Shown here: piece after piece, positions 18,733 to 26,965 of the stretch
How positions within the stretch are numbered: position 1 is the first letter of the stretch
Layout of the letters: each line of letters begins with the position of its first letter
Origin: Pseudomonadota bacterium
Lineage (GTDB): Bacteria > Pseudomonadota > Alphaproteobacteria > Rhizobiales > Devosiaceae
Assembly: GCA_023433775.1 (NCBI GenBank)
Contig: JAEYTY010000126.1
Location: 1-28,646, forward strand
Length of the DNA: 28,646 nt
Direction: 5' to 3'
The notes under the pieces: model-generated
Databases searched by the model: none
The model's input: only the letters and a program-made list of their open reading frames with translations
What the model was told of the DNA's origin: nothing
Program-made: the position numbers and the translations under genes

Positions 18733-21252
18733 ATGTCTGTCGCCGCTCATAACCATGCGCTTTCACTCGCCGGGGCGTTTGCCCTCACCGCCAAGGGGCG
18801 TGACGTGGCCACCACGATCACTCTGCCGGGCGACGTCCATGGCGCGCTGCTGGCGGCAGACCTGATCCCTGATCCCTATTACGGCGAAAACGAAAAGACC
18901 GTCATGTGGGTCAACGAGACCGCATGGAATATGGAGCGCCAGTTTACGGCCAGCGCTGCTGATATTGATGGCTTCCTGACGCTTACCCTCGCCGAAGTCG
19001 ACTGCATCGCGACTGTGCTGCTCAACGGCGAAGTCATTGCCCGCACGGATAATAGCTTCCTGCGCCACGATATCGACGTGACCGGCAAGGTGCGTGTGGG
19101 GGAAAACACCCTCCGCATTGAATTTGACATCGCGCCCGACGTCGCCAAGGCCCGCGCCGATGCGCATCCGTTCCCAATCCCCTTCACCAAGAACTACCAG
19201 ACCAATGGCCTGAAGGGCATCCACATGAACTTCATCCGCAAGGCCGCCTGCCATGCGGGTTGGGACTGGGGCATCTGCCTCATGCCTATCGGCGTCTACG
19301 GCACGATGAGCCTGCGTAAGGCGCGCCTTGCCCGCCAGGAAAGCGTTCAGGTCGATCAGCGTCACGAAGACGGCATGGTTTTCCTCGACATCAAGACACG
19401 ACTGCACGCCTTCGAAGCCGGGGAAGTCAAACTCAGCCACAAGATCGACAATCAGCGTCTCGCCTGGCCCGTCCAGGTGGTGAAGGGCGAAAATGTCATC
19501 AAACATACCGTCCCGATTGTGGAGCCAAGAATCTGGTGGCCAGCGGGGCAGGGTGAGCAACCGCTCTATGAATTGGTGACGGATCTCGAAGGCGAGATCA
19601 CCACGCGCAAGATCGGTCTGCGCAAGCTCGAATGGGTCGTGGAAAAGGACGAGATCGACCACAGCTTCAAGTGCAGGATCAATGGCCGCGACATCACCAT
19701 GATGGGCGCCAACTGGATTCCCGCCGACGCCATTCCGAGCCGCGCGACCCCGGCCGTTGTTCGCGACTTGCTCGAAAGCGCCAAGGCCGCCAATATGAAC
19801 ATGCTGCGCATCTGGGGCGGCGGGCAATATGAGCCTGACTGGTTCTATGACCTCTGCGATGAGCTCGGCATTCTCATCTGGCACGATTTCATGTTCTCCT
19901 GCATGAGCTATCCGTCCAATCGCGAATTCCTCGACAATGTCCGGCTGGAAATCACGCAACAGGTGCGGCGCCTCAGCCATCACGCCTCGATTGCCCTCTG
20001 GTGCGGCGACAACGAAGTGATTGGTTCGCTCGGCTGGTATCCCGAGACAAAGGCCGATCCGGGCCGCTATCTCGCCAACTACGACCGCCTCAATTCCATG
20101 CTGGGTAATATTGTCGAGGACGAAGACCCCGCCCGCCGTTTCTGGCCATCGTCGCCATCCCTCGGCTATCTCGATTTCTCCGATGGCTGGCATCAGGACA
20201 CGCGCGGCGACCTGCATTATTGGGACGTCTGGCACTCGGCCAAGAGCTTCGACGCCTACCGCACGGTCAATCCGCGCTTCGCCTCGGAATTCGGCTTTCA
20301 GTCCTTCACCTCGATGAATGTCATAGAGACCTTCTCCGAGGAAAAGGACCGCAATCCGTCCTCGCCAGTCATGGAAATCCATCAGCGCAATGACGGGGGT
20401 AATGCGCGCATCATCGAGACGATGAACCGCTATTTCCGCTTCCCGCGCAATTTCGACCAGATGGTGTTTCTGAGCCAGGTGCAGCAGGGCCTCGCCATCA
20501 AGACCGCCATTGAATACTGGCGCTCCACCAAGCCGCGCTGCATGGGCACGCTTTATTGGCAGATCAACGACATCTGGCCTGTCGCAAGCTGGTCGAGCCT
20601 CGACTATGGCGGGCAGTGGAAGCTGATGCACTATATGGCCAGGCGCTTCTACCTTCCGGTCAATGTCGTCGCTGTGCCGGTGCATGACAATGTGCGGACC
20701 AATTCGCGCGGCACGCCAGTGGAAGGGGCGGCGCCCACCTCCATCGCGCTGCGCGCCATCAACGACACGGGCGCCCCCACCTCGATTGCGCTCGAAGTCC
20801 GCGCCGTGCGAATTTCCGGTGGCGACCGCGTCGTCTTCTCGGGCAATTGTGCGGTGGGCGCTGACGCTGCCATCGAAGTCTGTTCGCTGATAGCTGCCGA
20901 TCTGGCAGAGGACGAGTTCCTGTTCTTCTCCTGGCGCGATGCTGCCGGCAAGCTGCTGGGCGAAAACGATTATTTCCCCAAGCCCTACAAGGCCTATGAG
21001 CTCGTTACGCCCGCCATCACGGCAGATTGGTCCGACCGCGACGGCAAAGCAGTGCTGACGCTTCAGGCTGACAAGCCGGCGCTCTTCACGACAGCAAGCG
21101 TCGATGTGCCGGGCCATTTCTCCGACAATGCGCTGACCCTGTTACCGGGTCGCCCGGTCGAACTGACCTTCCACCCCCGCCACGGGGCAAGCGTCACATC
21201 GGCGGATTTGTCAGCTTCGCTCAAAGTCCGCAATCTGGCTGAAACCTTCTAG
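18733..21252 (+). CDS. Beta-mannosidase (glycoside hydrolase family 2)
   Basis: This 839-residue retaining glycosidase removes terminal beta-D-mannose from mannosides. The N-terminal jelly-roll domain has the family's DWGI-type motif (CHAGWDWGICLMPIGVYG, about 174-191). An Ig-like domain and the catalytic TIM barrel follow. The predicted acid/base is E428 (WCGDNEV) and the nucleophile E519 (RFASEFGFQSF). Their spacing of 91 residues fits beta-mannosidases better than beta-galactosidases. WYWQINDIWP-type barrel residues appear as LYWQINDIWPVASW. There is no signal peptide, so it should act in the cytoplasm on imported oligosaccharides. The ATG at 18733 has GGGAG 5 bases upstream. No sugar transporter is adjacent, which is unusual for a utilisation gene. 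Confidence 0.93.
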   Translation: MSVAAHNHALSLAGAFALTAKGRDVATTITLPGDVHGALLAADLIPDPYYGENEKTVMWVNETAWNMERQFTASAADIDGFLTLTLAEVDCIATVLLNGEVIARTDNSFLRHDIDVTGKVRVGENTLRIEFDIAPDVAKARADAHPFPIPFTKNYQTNGLKGIHMNFIRKAACHAGWDWGICLMPIGVYGTMSLRKARLARQESVQVDQRHEDGMVFLDIKTRLHAFEAGEVKLSHKIDNQRLAWPVQVVKGENVIKHTVPIVEPRIWWPAGQGEQPLYELVTDLEGEITTRKIGLRKLEWVVEKDEIDHSFKCRINGRDITMMGANWIPADAIPSRATPAVVRDLLESAKAANMNMLRIWGGGQYEPDWFYDLCDELGILIWHDFMFSCMSYPSNREFLDNVRLEITQQVRRLSHHASIALWCGDNEVIGSLGWYPETKADPGRYLANYDRLNSMLGNIVEDEDPARRFWPSSPSLGYLDFSDGWHQDTRGDLHYWDVWHSAKSFDAYRTVNPRFASEFGFQSFTSMNVIETFSEEKDRNPSSPVMEIHQRNDGGNARIIETMNRYFRFPRNFDQMVFLSQVQQGLAIKTAIEYWRSTKPRCMGTLYWQINDIWPVASWSSLDYGGQWKLMHYMARRFYLPVNVVAVPVHDNVRTNSRGTPVEGAAPTSIALRAINDTGAPTSIALEVRAVRISGGDRVVFSGNCAVGADAAIEVCSLIAADLAEDEFLFFSWRDAAGKLLGENDYFPKPYKAYELVTPAITADWSDRDGKAVLTLQADKPALFTTASVDVPGHFSDNALTLLPGRPVELTFHPRHGASVTSADLSASLKVRNLAETF

Positions 21253-21265
21253 GACCGCATTTTTG

Positions 21266-21294
21266 GCGGCCCTTTCCCGCAAGGGAGGGGCCGC
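21266..21294 (+). terminator. Hairpin downstream of the beta-mannosidase gene
   Basis: GCGGCCC...TCCC pairs with GGGA...GGGGCCGC around a short GCAA loop, with a small bulge, starting 13 bases after the stop. A TTTTT run precedes the stem rather than following it, so termination strength is uncertain. Confidence 0.5.
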
Positions 21295-21314
21295 TGCCAT
21301 ACCAGATTTTACTG

Positions 21315-21328
21315 TGTCATCATTGACA
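21315..21328 (+). promoter_or_regulatory. Inverted repeat TGTCA-N4-TGACA upstream of the EamA gene
   Basis: A symmetrical 5-bp repeat with a 4-base spacer lies 65 bases before the transporter ATG. A second dyad AGTCGGC-N4-GCCGACT follows at about 21332-21349. Either could be an operator, but no regulator is adjacent and short dyads arise by chance. Confidence 0.25.
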
Positions 21329-21393
21329 GATTAGTCGGCTATGGCCGACTTTGGCGGCAGGCAGCGTTCCCCTCGCGGCGATTTGGATCAGCC

Positions 21394-22308
21394 ATGTCAA
21401 CTCCATTTGCCCCACCCGAAGAGCGTCGGCTCTTTGGCATCGGGCTGGCGCTTGTCGCCTATTTCATGTTCACCGGCATTGATGCCTCGGCCAAGTGGCT
21501 GGGCCTCGTCGGCATCCCTTTCATGCAGATCGTTTTCCTGCGCTATGTCGTGCATTTTGGGCTGGTCACCGTAATCCATTTGCCCCGGCAGGGGCTGGCC
21601 ATGACCCGCACCGCCAATCTGCGTCTTCAAATTTTGCGCTCGGTCACGCTCCTGGCCGCGTCCATCTGCAATTTCACCGCAGTGCAATATTTGCCGCTGA
21701 CCGTTACCGGCGCCATTGCCTTCACCATGCCGCTGATCCTCTGCGCTCTTTCGGTGCCGCTGCTGGGTGAGAATGTCGGTTGGCGGCGCTGGACGGCGAT
21801 TGCAGTGGGTTTTGTCGGTGTGCTGATCATCGTGCGTCCCGGCACCGATGCCTTCCACCCCGCCTCGCTGCTCTGCCTGGTCGCGGCCGTCGCCTCGGCC
21901 TTCTATTTCATTTTCACCCGCCAGGCTTCCGGTGTGGACAGCCCCGCAACCAGCCAGTTCTATCTGGGTATTTTCGCCACTGTGGCGCTGGCGCCCTTCG
22001 CGCTGGCAAACTGGGTATGGCCGGAAACCACGGATGGCTGGATCGCTTTCTTCGCCATTGGCGTGTTCGGCTTTCTCGGCCACCAATTGATCACCATGGC
22101 CTCGGGCTTCGCACCGGCGGCGGTACTGGCGCCATTTTCCTATCTGCAGATCATCTATATGGCGCTGGCGGGCTGGCTTGTTTTCGGCCAATTGCCCGAT
22201 GTCTGGCTTTATGTCGGCGCGCCGATTGTGATCGCCAGCGGCCTCTTCATCTGGATGCGTGAGCGCAAGCTGGCCCGGCCCATAGTGGCGATCAACACCG
22301 AGCGATAG
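21394..22308 (+). CDS. EamA/DMT-superfamily transporter
   Basis: This 304-residue integral membrane protein of the drug/metabolite transporter superfamily has about ten hydrophobic helices forming two EamA repeats (about 14-140 and 150-290). The first repeat shows the typical end of helices 3-5 (ALSVPLLGENVGWRRWTAIAVGFVGVLIIV, given as a landmark in about residues 110-139), and the C-terminal repeat ends in a basic tail. Members export small metabolites, but the substrate cannot be predicted. The ATG at 21394 has GGAT 9 bases upstream. It lies 141 bp after the mannosidase, with a hairpin between, so it is probably a separate unit. It ends 6 bp from the convergent ndh gene. Confidence 0.9.
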   Translation: MSTPFAPPEERRLFGIGLALVAYFMFTGIDASAKWLGLVGIPFMQIVFLRYVVHFGLVTVIHLPRQGLAMTRTANLRLQILRSVTLLAASICNFTAVQYLPLTVTGAIAFTMPLILCALSVPLLGENVGWRRWTAIAVGFVGVLIIVRPGTDAFHPASLLCLVAAVASAFYFIFTRQASGVDSPATSQFYLGIFATVALAPFALANWVWPETTDGWIAFFAIGVFGFLGHQLITMASGFAPAAVLAPFSYLQIIYMALAGWLVFGQLPDVWLYVGAPIVIASGLFIWMRERKLARPIVAINTER

Positions 22309-22314
22309 GAAGGC

Positions 22315-23607
22315 CTATTCTTCGTCGATCTCGTCGAGGGGCCGGCGCTCCGGCGCCTGTCCATGTGTGATTAGTCGCGCGCTGCGCTGCCCGGTCAGGT
22401 AAATCCAAAGCCAGCTCGTCGCCACGATGATGCGGTTTTTGAGCTCGACCAGAAAGAAGATGTGGGCGACGCCCCAGACCCACCAGGCAACCCAGCCCGT
22501 CAGCGTCATCCAGCCGAAATCCAGCACAGCCGAGCGCTTGCCGATGGTCGCCAGATCCCCGGCATGTTTGTAGCGGAACGGCATGGGCGACGTGTCGCCT
22601 TTGAGCCGCGCCAGCACAACCCTGGCGGCATGGCTACCCGCCTGCTTGGCCGCCGGCGCTACGCCCGGCACGGGCTTGTCGCCCTCAGGCGCAATGCTCG
22701 CCGTGTCTCCGATCACAAGTATCTCGGGTAAACCCGGCACGCTGAGGTCCGGATTGACCTTCACCCGCCCGGCCTTGTCTGGCTCGACGCCCAGCCATTG
22801 TGCAGCAGGCGAGGCAGCGACGCCGGCGGCCCAGATGATGGTTTTGGTGTCCAGCCGCTTGTCGCCAAAGCTGACGCCCTCGACATCGATGGCGGTCACC
22901 ATCTGCCCGAGTTCAACTTCGACGCCCAGGTCGCCCAGTGATTTCAGCGTGTATTCGGACAAGCTCTCGCGGAAATTGCCCAATACACGGTCTGCCCCTT
23001 CGATCAGCACAACCCGCAGATCCTCGGGGAAAATATTGCGAAAGTCGCCCTTGAGGCTCGTGCGGCCAAGTTCGCTCACCGCTCCGGCGAGTTCCACGCC
23101 TGTCGGACCGGCTCCGATAATGGCGAAGGTCAGCAGCGCCCGCCGCCGCGCCGGATCGGTTTCGCGCTCTGCTGCCTCAAAAGCCAGCAGCAGCTTGCGG
23201 CGGATGGCGGTCGCGTCCTCGAGCGTCTTGAGCCCCGGTGCAAACTGCGCCCATTCATCGTGACCGAAATAGGCGTGCTGCGCGCCCGTGGCGATGATCA
23301 GGCTGTCATAGCGTTCCGTACTGCCATCCTCCAGCAACACGGTCTTGTTTTCCTTATCCACGCCGATGACCGTTGCCATCAGCACGCTCGCATTGGCCTG
23401 GCGCCACAACACATGGCGGATGGGCCAGGCGATTTCCGATGGGCTCAGCGTCGCCGTCGCGACCTGATAGAGCAGGGGTTGGAAGAGGTGGTGGTTGCGC
23501 CGGTCGATGACCAATACTTCGACATTAGCCCGGCCCAGTGCCTGCGCCGCCGCCATGCCGCCAAAGCCACCGCCGATGATAACAATGCGATGCTTGGGCG
23601 ACGGCAT
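22315..23607 (-). CDS. ndh: Type II NADH:quinone oxidoreductase (NDH-2)
   Basis: This 430-residue single-subunit flavoenzyme passes electrons from NADH to quinone without pumping protons. The FAD-binding Rossmann motif GGGFGG is at 12-17 and the NADH-binding motif GAGPTG at 165-170. The second FAD contact LVIGDTASI precedes a QAGSHAARV stretch. The C-terminal amphipathic or hydrophobic segment (about 360-410, WMTLTGWVAWWVWGVAHIFF) would bind the membrane. The ATG at 23607 has GGAG 6 bases upstream. It lies 79 bp downstream of uspA on the same strand, with only a small dyad (TTCGG-N6-CCGAA, 23639-23654) between, so the two may be co-transcribed and share the FNR-like site. Confidence 0.93.
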   Translation of the reverse strand: MPSPKHRIVIIGGGFGGMAAAQALGRANVEVLVIDRRNHHLFQPLLYQVATATLSPSEIAWPIRHVLWRQANASVLMATVIGVDKENKTVLLEDGSTERYDSLIIATGAQHAYFGHDEWAQFAPGLKTLEDATAIRRKLLLAFEAAERETDPARRRALLTFAIIGAGPTGVELAGAVSELGRTSLKGDFRNIFPEDLRVVLIEGADRVLGNFRESLSEYTLKSLGDLGVEVELGQMVTAIDVEGVSFGDKRLDTKTIIWAAGVAASPAAQWLGVEPDKAGRVKVNPDLSVPGLPEILVIGDTASIAPEGDKPVPGVAPAAKQAGSHAARVVLARLKGDTSPMPFRYKHAGDLATIGKRSAVLDFGWMTLTGWVAWWVWGVAHIFFLVELKNRIIVATSWLWIYLTGQRSARLITHGQAPERRPLDEIDEE

Positions 23608-23686
23608 GAGCTTCTCCAGCCTCAGGTGGTGGGAACCCTTCGGACATAGCCGAATTCGACCCTTGGCGCCACTTTGGCTGGTTGCG

Positions 23687-24136
23687 CTATTTGACGATCA
23701 GCACCGGGATTTCTGCATGGGCGAGCACTTCCGCCGCCTGGCTGCCGAGCAAAAGGCGACCGAGCCCGCGCCGGCCATGCGATCCCATCACCACCAGATC
23801 GGCTTTGTTTTCTTTTGCCGCGGCGAGAATGCCGTCAGCTGGCGTGCTATTGGCCACGTGAATGCCGGTAATTGTCCCGCCCATCTCCGCCGCCACCTTG
23901 GTCGCGTCATTCAAAATCCCCTTGGAGGATTCCGCTTTGGCCTTTTCGAGGTCGGCAATGATCGGGGACGTGTCGACCATCATCATTTCCGCGCCGGGCG
24001 CAACGATGATGGAGGGTTCAGTGACAATCACGGCAAAGACGGCGCTGCCCAACTTTTCTGCAAGCGCCAGCCCATGGCGCAGCGCTTTGGTGCTCAGATC
24101 CGAACCATCAATGGCAACGATAATGCGGGAATACAT
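23687..24136 (-). CDS. UspA-type universal stress protein
   Basis: This cytoplasmic protein of 149 residues is a single Usp domain. It begins MYSRIIVAIDGSDLS and ends with the ATP-binding pattern G-x2-G-x9-G-S (G118, G121, G131-S132, in MGSHGRRGLGRLLLGS), so it belongs to the nucleotide-binding class. The frame extends upstream to 24232, but the ATG at 24136 carries GAGGGG at good spacing and matches the family N-terminus. Usp proteins aid survival under starvation, oxidative or respiratory stress. The upstream FNR/FixK-like box suggests induction at low oxygen, as seen for some usp genes. The downstream neighbour is ndh. Confidence 0.92.
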   Translation of the reverse strand: MYSRIIVAIDGSDLSTKALRHGLALAEKLGSAVFAVIVTEPSIIVAPGAEMMMVDTSPIIADLEKAKAESSKGILNDATKVAAEMGGTITGIHVANSTPADGILAAAKENKADLVVMGSHGRRGLGRLLLGSQAAEVLAHAEIPVLIVK

Positions 24137-24193
24137 GGCAGACCCCTCTGGTTGAAAACTACCTGACCTTAACCCAACGCACGTGATCGTTCT

Positions 24194-24207
24194 TTGATCC
24201 AGATCAC
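24194..24207 (-). promoter_or_regulatory. FNR/FixK-like box upstream of uspA
   Basis: The site reads TTGATCCAGATCAC on the plus strand and GTGATCTGGATCAA on the uspA strand, one mismatch from TTGAT-N4-ATCAA. Its centre is about 64 bases before the uspA ATG. If it sits at -41.5, the usual class II activator position, the transcript would start near 24159 and a -10-like TAAGGT falls at 24171-24166. The box match is seen directly; the regulator and the direction of control are inferred. Confidence 0.6.
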
Positions 24208-24273
24208 CCCGCCATTGCCCTTCCGGCCCCAAACCGGTATGCAGGCGCCTTCAAAATCGGGATCGAAACGCGC

Positions 24274-25296
24274 ATGACGATTGCACAGCGCGGTGCACCC
24301 GCCTCGCTGGAGGCGGCGCGCCGCTTCTCCGTGGCCCCCATGATGGACTGGACGGACCGGCATTGCCGCTACCTCCATCGGCTGCTGACGCAAAACAGCC
24401 TGCTGTTCACCGAAATGGTCACCAGCGCCGCCATCATGCATGGCGATGTTGACCGCCATCTGCGCTTTGACGCCTTCGAGCAGCCCGTCGCCGTGCAATT
24501 GGGTGGTTCCGATCCTGCGGAACTGGCCGGCGCCACGCGCCATTGCGATGCTTATGGCTATGCCGAGATCAACCTCAATGTCGGCTGCCCGTCAGATCGC
24601 GTGCAGTCGGGCCGCTTCGGCGCCTGCCTCATGGCCGAACCCGCACTTGTCGCCGATTGCGTCCGCGCCATGCGTGACGCCACCGCCCGCCCGGTTACCG
24701 TCAAATGCCGCATCGGCATCGACGATCAGGACACCGAGGAAAGCCTTGATCGCTTTGCCGACGCCATGGTCGAGGCGGGTGTCGATGCGCTCTATGTTCA
24801 TGCGCGCAAAGCCTGGCTGCAGGGCCTGAGCCCCAAGGAAAACCGCACCATCCCGCCTCTCGATTATCCGCGCGTCCATCGACTGCGCGCCCGGCTTGCG
24901 CCTTTGCCGATGATGATCAATGGCGGCATCGAAACGCTGGACCATGCCGAAGCCCATCTCGCCCATATGGATGGCGTCATGCTCGGCCGCGCCGCCTATC
25001 ACAACCCGATGCTGCTGGCCGAAGTGGACGCGCGCATTTTTGGCGATGACCGCCCGGTTCCGGCCCTGGCCGAGATCATCCATGCGATGGCCGATTATGC
25101 GGAACGTCAACTAAGCGAGGGCGCGCGTCTCAATCAGATCGCCCGCCACATGCTCGGCCTTGCCAATGGCCGCCCGGGCGCCCGCCAGTTCCGGCAGATT
25201 CTCAGCGTCGATGCGTGCCGCCCCAATGCCGGCCCCGACGTGATGCTGCGGGCACTGGCCGCAGTGGAAAGCGCGCCGCTCGCCGCAGCGGGCTAG
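24274..25296 (+). CDS. dusA: tRNA-dihydrouridine(20/20a) synthase DusA
   Basis: This 340-residue FMN enzyme reduces uridines of the tRNA D-loop using NADPH. The N-terminal FMN motif is SVAPMMDWTDRHCR (19-32). The catalytic cysteine is C105 in NLNVGCPSDRVQSGRFGA, FMN contacts are K144 and R146 (VKCRIGIDD) and H176 (YVHARKAWLQGLSPKENR), and the phosphate-binding INGGI is at 215-219. SDRVQ and the ARKAWLQGLSPKENR loop mark the DusA rather than the DusB or DusC group. Start ATG at 24274. The stop overlaps the convergent protease gene by 4 bases (CTAG). Confidence 0.95.
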   Translation: MTIAQRGAPASLEAARRFSVAPMMDWTDRHCRYLHRLLTQNSLLFTEMVTSAAIMHGDVDRHLRFDAFEQPVAVQLGGSDPAELAGATRHCDAYGYAEINLNVGCPSDRVQSGRFGACLMAEPALVADCVRAMRDATARPVTVKCRIGIDDQDTEESLDRFADAMVEAGVDALYVHARKAWLQGLSPKENRTIPPLDYPRVHRLRARLAPLPMMINGGIETLDHAEAHLAHMDGVMLGRAAYHNPMLLAEVDARIFGDDRPVPALAEIIHAMADYAERQLSEGARLNQIARHMLGLANGRPGARQFRQILSVDACRPNAGPDVMLRALAAVESAPLAAAG

Positions 25297-25979
25297 TCCA
25301 CCAGCTCGAGCGAATTCTGCGTCACGCTGTAGCGGCTCAGGGTTTCCAGATAGGTCATACCCAGCAGGCTCGTTTCGAGGGCGCCGTCTTCGGTGACAAA
25401 GGCCGTCACCCCGCGCCGCGCGATCCCGCCGACGACGATTGACTTGATCCGCGTCCGCGCTGCCAGCCCCGTGCCATTGGCCGTGGAGACCGGCACGGTG
25501 AACCGCAGATTGTTTGTGTCAATTCCGGCCCTTGCCGCATCGGCCAGTGTCAGCACAACCGCGCTGGCGCCGGTGTCAAAAATCATCGGTGTTTCATGGC
25601 CATTGATGGTCGCGTGCACCTCAAAATGCCCGCCAATGCCGCGCCGGAAGGTGGCAAGGCCCGCCTCGCTGTCCACCAGTGCCATGCCGGGGCGAAATTC
25701 GCCTGCCACGCGCCCGGCAATGCCGGTCAGTTCATCGCGATAGGCATAGGTTACGGCGGCGACGGCAAAAAGACCCGCCCAGGCGAGAACACCGCCCAGC
25801 AATTCGGACGCCTTGCGCCGCCTGCCGAACATGCCGCCGGCAAAGATGATGAGGATGAGGACCAGCGGCACCAACTGCGCCGTCTGCATTTGCGTGAGGC
25901 CAATAAGGCTGCCGGCATCGGCGCTGATCATCAGGACAAGTCCCGCTGCGATCAGCAATGCCAGACCTATGAAAATCAT
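25293..25979 (-). CDS. Membrane-anchored retropepsin-like (clan AA) aspartic protease
   Basis: This 228-residue protein has three hydrophobic segments (about 1-20, 34-51 and 60-79), then a C-terminal domain of about 120 residues. The domain has one aspartic protease motif, FDTGAS with D135-T-G-A138, preceded by the ATINGHETPMIF strand and followed by a flap-like region (PVSTANGTGLAARTRI) and SLLGMTYLETL. One motif per chain implies a homodimer, as in retropepsins. It fits the bacterial TIGR02281-type family common in Rhizobiales, whose substrates I do not know. The ATG has AGGA 4 bases upstream. It may be transcribed behind cobS, whose stop lies 67 bp upstream. Confidence 0.82.
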   Translation of the reverse strand: MIFIGLALLIAAGLVLMISADAGSLIGLTQMQTAQLVPLVLILIIFAGGMFGRRRKASELLGGVLAWAGLFAVAAVTYAYRDELTGIAGRVAGEFRPGMALVDSEAGLATFRRGIGGHFEVHATINGHETPMIFDTGASAVVLTLADAARAGIDTNNLRFTVPVSTANGTGLAARTRIKSIVVGGIARRGVTAFVTEDGALETSLLGMTYLETLSRYSVTQNSLELVD

Positions 25980-26046
25980 CCGGTCCTGCCTTTTCCATTG
26001 GTGCCCTCAGTCCGATAAAGGAGCGGTCGGGGGCGAATTCAAGGCG

Positions 26047-26907
26047 TCAGGCAAATATCAGTAGCACAGTAAGCACTGAAACTTCGCTAAGCCCGCCCGC
26101 TGCTCCGATGAGGTCGCCGGTCTGCCCGCCGACAAGGCGCTTGCATAATGCCACCCACCCCGCCACGACCAGCGCCGCTACAAACAGCGCCAATACGACG
26201 CCGGCAAGGCTTGATGCGGGCGCGCCAAAGATGAACGTCAATACGCCGGCAAAGGCTGCACCGACACCAAATTGCCACGCGGTCAGGCCACCCGCGCTGG
26301 CCGCCGCGCCATCGCTGCGGGCCGGGGGCAGGGCTCTTGCCACCCACAATCCCGCCGACCGCCCGGCGATATTGGCGCCGAGCCAAAGCCCGGCGGCAGC
26401 CAGCGGATTGACCGCCGCCACACTGCCCAGCGCTGTCACCCGCAGCAACAGGAATAGGCACAGCGCCGCCACCCCATAGGTGCCATGCCGGCTGTCCTTG
26501 AGGATGTCCAGCCGCCGCTCGCGCGTGCTGCCGCCAAACAACCCATCGGCAGAATCGGCGAGTGCGTCCTCCATCATTCCGCCGCCCACAATGATCATTG
26601 CGCCGACTGCCAGCGCCGCCGCGAAATAGCTCGGCAATCCGGCCATCGTCCCGCCAATGAGGATCAGCGCCGGGATGATTCCCATGACCAGCGAAGCAAG
26701 GGGCAGGGCCATGGCCATGCGGCCAAGATCAGGCCCTTCATGCGGCGAATCCCCCGTTGGCAGCCGCGAAAAAAAACGGAGCGCCATCACCAGATCGTCT
26801 TTCAGCCCCCGGCGGGCGCGGTGGGGCCGCGCCTTGTCGGCGTCGTCCAGCTGCGGATCAAGGCCGGGTGCCGCACCCATTTCCGGACTATCGGGCTTCA
26901 ATTGCAA
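26047..26907 (-). CDS. cobS: CobS, adenosylcobinamide-GDP ribazoletransferase (cobalamin synthase; CobV in Pseudomonas naming)
   Basis: This integral membrane enzyme joins alpha-ribazole (or its phosphate) to adenosylcobinamide-GDP, completing cobalamin. It shows the conserved acidic motif EDALADSADGLFGG (113-126), the DSRHGTYGV motif and the late GGQTGDLIGA motif (260-269) among about six membrane helices. The frame begins with TTG at 26907, giving 286 residues; an ATG at 26880 would give 277. Family homology begins near residue 38 (DDLVMALRFFSRLP), so a charged N-terminal extension of about 35 residues is either real or reflects a wrong start. It is divergent from cobT with a 58-bp gap. Confidence 0.92.
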   Translation of the reverse strand: MQLKPDSPEMGAAPGLDPQLDDADKARPHRARRGLKDDLVMALRFFSRLPTGDSPHEGPDLGRMAMALPLASLVMGIIPALILIGGTMAGLPSYFAAALAVGAMIIVGGGMMEDALADSADGLFGGSTRERRLDILKDSRHGTYGVAALCLFLLLRVTALGSVAAVNPLAAAGLWLGANIAGRSAGLWVARALPPARSDGAAASAGGLTAWQFGVGAAFAGVLTFIFGAPASSLAGVVLALFVAALVVAGWVALCKRLVGGQTGDLIGAAGGLSEVSVLTVLLIFA

Positions 26908-26965
26908 TTGCTTTCATTCTGGGCAACAAGACCGCACCTTCCTAGCACATCGAGCCGGACCCGCC

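Noticed and set aside
18763..21117. 784-codon minus-strand ORF opposite the beta-mannosidase gene
   Set aside because: It is a mirror frame produced by high-GC codon bias on the real gene: it lies wholly within it, has no ribosome-binding site or recognisable domain, and its composition (rich in His, Arg, Gly, Ala) is typical of antisense shadows.
26908..26965. Possible cobalamin riboswitch between cobS and cobT
   Set aside because: The gap is only 58 bp and no B12-box-like sequence was seen.
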